Source: CAMYLY01 sp036397755 (GTDB lineage: Bacteria > Gemmatimonadota > Gemmatimonadetes > Gemmatimonadales > GWC2-71-9). From it: 64,000 nucleotides of DNA. Positions 62,128-64,000 of this stretch are shown piece after piece. The first letter of the stretch is position 1. Each line of letters begins with the position of its first letter. Location: NCBI GenBank assembly GCA_036397755.1, contig DASWII010000066.1, positions 47,415 to 111,414 on the forward strand, written 5' to 3'. Below the pieces are notes generated by a model, which made no database searches, was not told where the DNA came from, and saw nothing but the letters and a program-made list of their open reading frames with translations. Position numbers and translations under genes: made by a program.

Positions 62128-62645
62128 CTACTGCTGCGTCCGTGATGCAGTTCTTTCATGACGATGCGTTCGTCAGAAATGTCGGCGAGGAGCCGAAGGT
62201 GACGACGTTGGATGCTACGACCGGCGAGTGGTCGGTATACGACGTGCGGGCACCGTTCTGCGTCAAGTTGCCCAACGTTCGATTCTCTACGTCCGCGGCA
62301 TTTGTTCGACCGTTTGCCCCTGGGTTGTTAGCCACGTGCGGTGAGGACCCTTCTGGCAAGTTCGTGACGATTCTGGTTCCGTCTGCTCGCGTCGACCGGT
62401 TGTCGGACCTGATCGCTCTGCACCGGGCCGACGTCCCGTTGTGGCTCGACGCCGAGACCGAAGCGGCCTTCGAGGAGATTGACCGAGCTTCGGAACCCGC
62501 AGCCACTTGGACGCAGCTAGCGGCACGCTTGTTCCCCCACTCTCGGAGCATGACCGCGGAAGAGCGTACGGAGTTTGATGCAATCGCTCAACAGTGGCAG
62601 AGGCCGCTTCGCCGCCCCCCCAAAAAACTCCCCCCGGCGCCGTGA
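62124..62645 (+). CDS. Unknown protein, second gene of the TIGR04255 unit
   Basis: 173 residues. The ATG at 62124 overlaps the preceding stop (ATGA). Beta-rich first half (VTTLDATTGEWSVYDV, VRFSTSAAFVRPFAPGLLATCG, KFVTILVPSARV), a helical second half with an acidic stretch (WLDAETEAAFEEIDRASEPAATWTQLAARLFP) and a Pro-rich end. No signal peptide or membrane helix. No family recognised. Coupled translation suggests it works with its neighbour. Confidence 0.65.
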   Translation: MTTAASVMQFFHDDAFVRNVGEEPKVTTLDATTGEWSVYDVRAPFCVKLPNVRFSTSAAFVRPFAPGLLATCGEDPSGKFVTILVPSARVDRLSDLIALHRADVPLWLDAETEAAFEEIDRASEPAATWTQLAARLFPHSRSMTAEERTEFDAIAQQWQRPLRRPPKKLPPAP

Positions 62646-62648
62646 CGG

Positions 62649-63341
62649 ATGCTGAATGCGTCCTTTGCGGAATTTGTGGAGTCTCTCTTTCCGGGCGTGA
62701 ACCCGGATACCGCCAGGAAGTGCATTGACCAGCTCGTAAACGACCCTCCTGAACCGCTAGAACTGTTCGCGCTCAACCTACCAGACGACGTTTTCCAGGG
62801 CGACGTACTTGATCCGGTCGATTTCTTGGGCTACGGCCCCGGAGGCGATTACGTCGAGAGTTCGATCACCGGTATACTCGTGTCGCACAGTTGCGATATG
62901 GCGCAGGACGACAAGGTGATCTTTGCCGCGTGCTATCCAGCAAATCACTTCGAAGGGCACCGTTCATGGGGGCAGATCCGTAGAAACAGATTCTATGAGT
63001 TGATGTACCTCGCGGATGTGCCATCTAGAGGTGATATCATTGTTGATCTTGCCACCGTACAGACGATACCCACCGCCATCGTACGTGACCGGCTTGACCA
63101 AGGAAACATGACCCGAGTGAGCAGCTTCAGCGTGCTCGGCCACTACTTCTTCATCGCAAAGCTCACGGTGCATCTCTTGCGAGCGAAGGAAGACGACGAG
63201 GTGAGAAACCCCCCTCCGCCTCGGGGGCTTCTCCGACGCGCAATCGCAGCGGTCCGGCGGACCGTTCGTGGTGCCTCAGCGCGCACCAGGCTTGTTTGGC
63301 ACCAATTGATTCGGGGTCGTTGGGCTGTAGCAGCGCTTTGA
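62649..63341 (+). CDS. Unknown protein, third gene of the TIGR04255 unit
   Basis: 230 residues, starting 3 bp after the preceding stop. N-terminal FAEFVESLFPGVNPDTARKCIDQLV, then a beta-containing region with GILVSHSCDMAQDDKVIFAACYP: the SHSCD motif resembles that of unclassified proteins in phage-related and defence regions. The last ~50 residues are basic with an RTVRGASARTRLVWHQ stretch. Function not known. It closes a compact unit of three coupled genes. Confidence 0.65.
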   Translation: MLNASFAEFVESLFPGVNPDTARKCIDQLVNDPPEPLELFALNLPDDVFQGDVLDPVDFLGYGPGGDYVESSITGILVSHSCDMAQDDKVIFAACYPANHFEGHRSWGQIRRNRFYELMYLADVPSRGDIIVDLATVQTIPTAIVRDRLDQGNMTRVSSFSVLGHYFFIAKLTVHLLRAKEDDEVRNPPPPRGLLRRAIAAVRRTVRGASARTRLVWHQLIRGRWAVAAL

Positions 63342-63377
63342 GGTTCTCGCGGACTAGTTGACTGTAACAGCTGATTG

Positions 63378-63515
63378 TTAAGCGACACGAATGCGGTGCG
63401 TGGGATCAGAATACTGCCACCGGATGGGCCGCGGGTCCTTGTTGTACAGGCGGATGTACTGCATGATGCGTCGCGCCAGATCCTTCACGGAGAGAAAGAC
63501 GCCGCCGAGAGACAT
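63378..63515 (-). pseudogene. IS630-type transposase remnant (C-terminal 45 residues)
   Basis: A 45-codon open stretch ends at the TAA (63378-63380). Its sequence MSLGGVFLSVKDLARRIMQYIRLYN..DPRPIRWQYSDPTHRIR matches the end of IS630-family transposases (SVKDL..RI..YI..YN..P.PI.W.YSDP). No DDE catalytic region is upstream in this frame, so it is a truncated remnant. It lies right after the three-gene unit and supports past insertion. Confidence 0.7.
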
Positions 63516-63840
63516 GGTACGATCCCCTGGAGTGGTAGTCGATGTTCCGCGAGAATGTACGCCCCGGTCCGGGGCTGCGGTACGGTCGTGACACGAATCG
63601 ACGGGCGCTTGCGCTCCTTCTCCGCCGTGCGTGATGTGCGTCGTCGCGACTGGCGCAGACCCGGGTCCGCCGGCTTCACGAGGTTCGCCAGCCGGCCGGC
63701 GGCAATGCTCAGCGCAGTCATGACTCGGCGTTCGGTCAAACCCACATTACGTCCACCTTGTGAGGACCTTGCGTGGCATCCGCCACGCCCGGGAGGGGCC
63801 GCCGCATGTTGCCGGCGACCCCTCCACGCTTTGCCCGCGA
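63516..63840. other. Gap with two strong hairpins, no gene seen
   Basis: About 325 bases. A GCGTGGC-ATCC-GCCACGC hairpin is at 63771-63788 and a longer one at 63792-63825 (GGAGGGG with CCCCTCC, inner CGCCG/CGGCG pairing). They follow the stop of the fibronectin-type gene on the minus strand. The rest has no recognisable feature; long overlapping frames here lack coding features. Confidence 0.4.
63792..63825 (-). terminator. Hairpin after the fibronectin-type gene
   Basis: GGAGGGG (63792-63798) pairs with CCCCTCC (63819-63825) with inner paired bases, 16 bp past the stop at 63841. No T-tract. A second hairpin lies directly after it. Confidence 0.45.
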
Positions 63841-64000
63841 CTACAGCACCGCCGTGACGATGCCGCTCGGCTGTCCGGTGCCGGCCTTGTTCACGGCGTA
63901 CACGCGGTAGCTGAATTCCACGCCGCGAGGCTGGTTGCCGAGCATGTGCTGCGTTTCGGTGGACATACCGACTTCCTCCCACGGCCCACCGTCCTGCTTG
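63841..64000 (-). CDS. Fibronectin type III domain protein, C-terminal end only
   Basis: The window ends within the gene; 52 residues plus stop are visible. The segment GNQPRGVEFSYRVYAVNKAGTGQPSGIVTAVL is the closing part of an FnIII domain (strands with YRVYAVN and the typical G-x-x-S/P-S end). The protein is probably surface-exposed or secreted, and FnIII repeats are common there, but the rest is not seen. Confidence 0.7.
   Translation of the reverse strand, partial: KQDGGPWEEVGMSTETQHMLGNQPRGVEFSYRVYAVNKAGTGQPSGIVTAVL

Noticed and set aside
63485..63982. A 165-residue minus-strand frame near the window end
   Set aside because: It overlaps the transposase remnant and the fibronectin end in another frame and is Arg/Ala/Pro-rich with no domain.

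Overview
The window comes from a high-GC, Gram-negative chromosome. The envelope genes (YidC, a TonB-dependent receptor, BamA/TamA-like and other outer-membrane barrels, many lipoproteins), a futalosine-pathway menaquinone gene (mqnD) and repeated pairings of Ser/Thr kinases with TolB-like propeller proteins suggest Gemmatimonadota or a close relative. That placement is inferred from gene content; no phylogeny was run.

Positions 1-7999 hold a truncated Slt70-type lytic transglycosylase, a Ser/Thr kinase next to pyrE, an AraC-type regulator, the RNase P RNA gene, a lipoprotein/outer-membrane pair and dnaN. Positions 8000-10500 are the origin region. dnaA and dnaN lie on the minus strand with a probable oriC between them, which has a run of DnaA-trio triplets, an AT-rich stretch and degenerate DnaA boxes. 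rpmH-rnpA-yidD-yidC-mnmE diverge on the plus strand, with rpmH and rnpA overlapping.

Positions 13562-25545 are almost entirely minus strand. One tightly coupled series runs holA, SPOR/TPR protein, mutS, TonB-C lipoprotein, cystathionine beta-synthase-like enzyme, ddl, rhomboid, macro domain and a putative metalloprotease. Upstream of it are an ECF sigma factor with its zinc-finger anti-sigma factor, and a Nudix gene coupled to a 59-codon gene. Positions 25755-32921 carry a small membrane protein, tRNA-Phe, a kinase fused to a TolB-N-like domain followed by a PD40 lipoprotein, a DUF47/PiT phosphate uptake pair and an MFS transporter.

Positions 33024-43749 are envelope-rich: a TonB receptor, a possible heme lipoprotein next to a heme-motif beta-barrel, P5C dehydrogenase, a lipoprotein/barrel pair, another PD40 lipoprotein and signal peptidase I. 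Positions 43890-47816 hold an Lrp/AsnC regulator with its own palindrome and several small unknown genes, one with a histone-H1-like tail. Positions 48000-51595 form an RNA-metabolism block (RtcB ligase, archease, YhaM-like nuclease). Next to rtcB is a strongly structured, promoter- and terminator-flanked stretch that looks like an unassigned non-coding RNA.

Positions 51632-60974 carry HtpX/LemA, a MerR regulator, a pseudopilin, mqnD, a BamA/TamA-like protein, a YbjQ-like protein, a second Nudix hydrolase and an SRAP protein. After tRNA-Cys (61052-61123) comes an accessory segment: a three-gene unit led by a TIGR04255-family protein, an IS630-type transposase remnant, and the C-terminus of a fibronectin type III protein that runs off the window.
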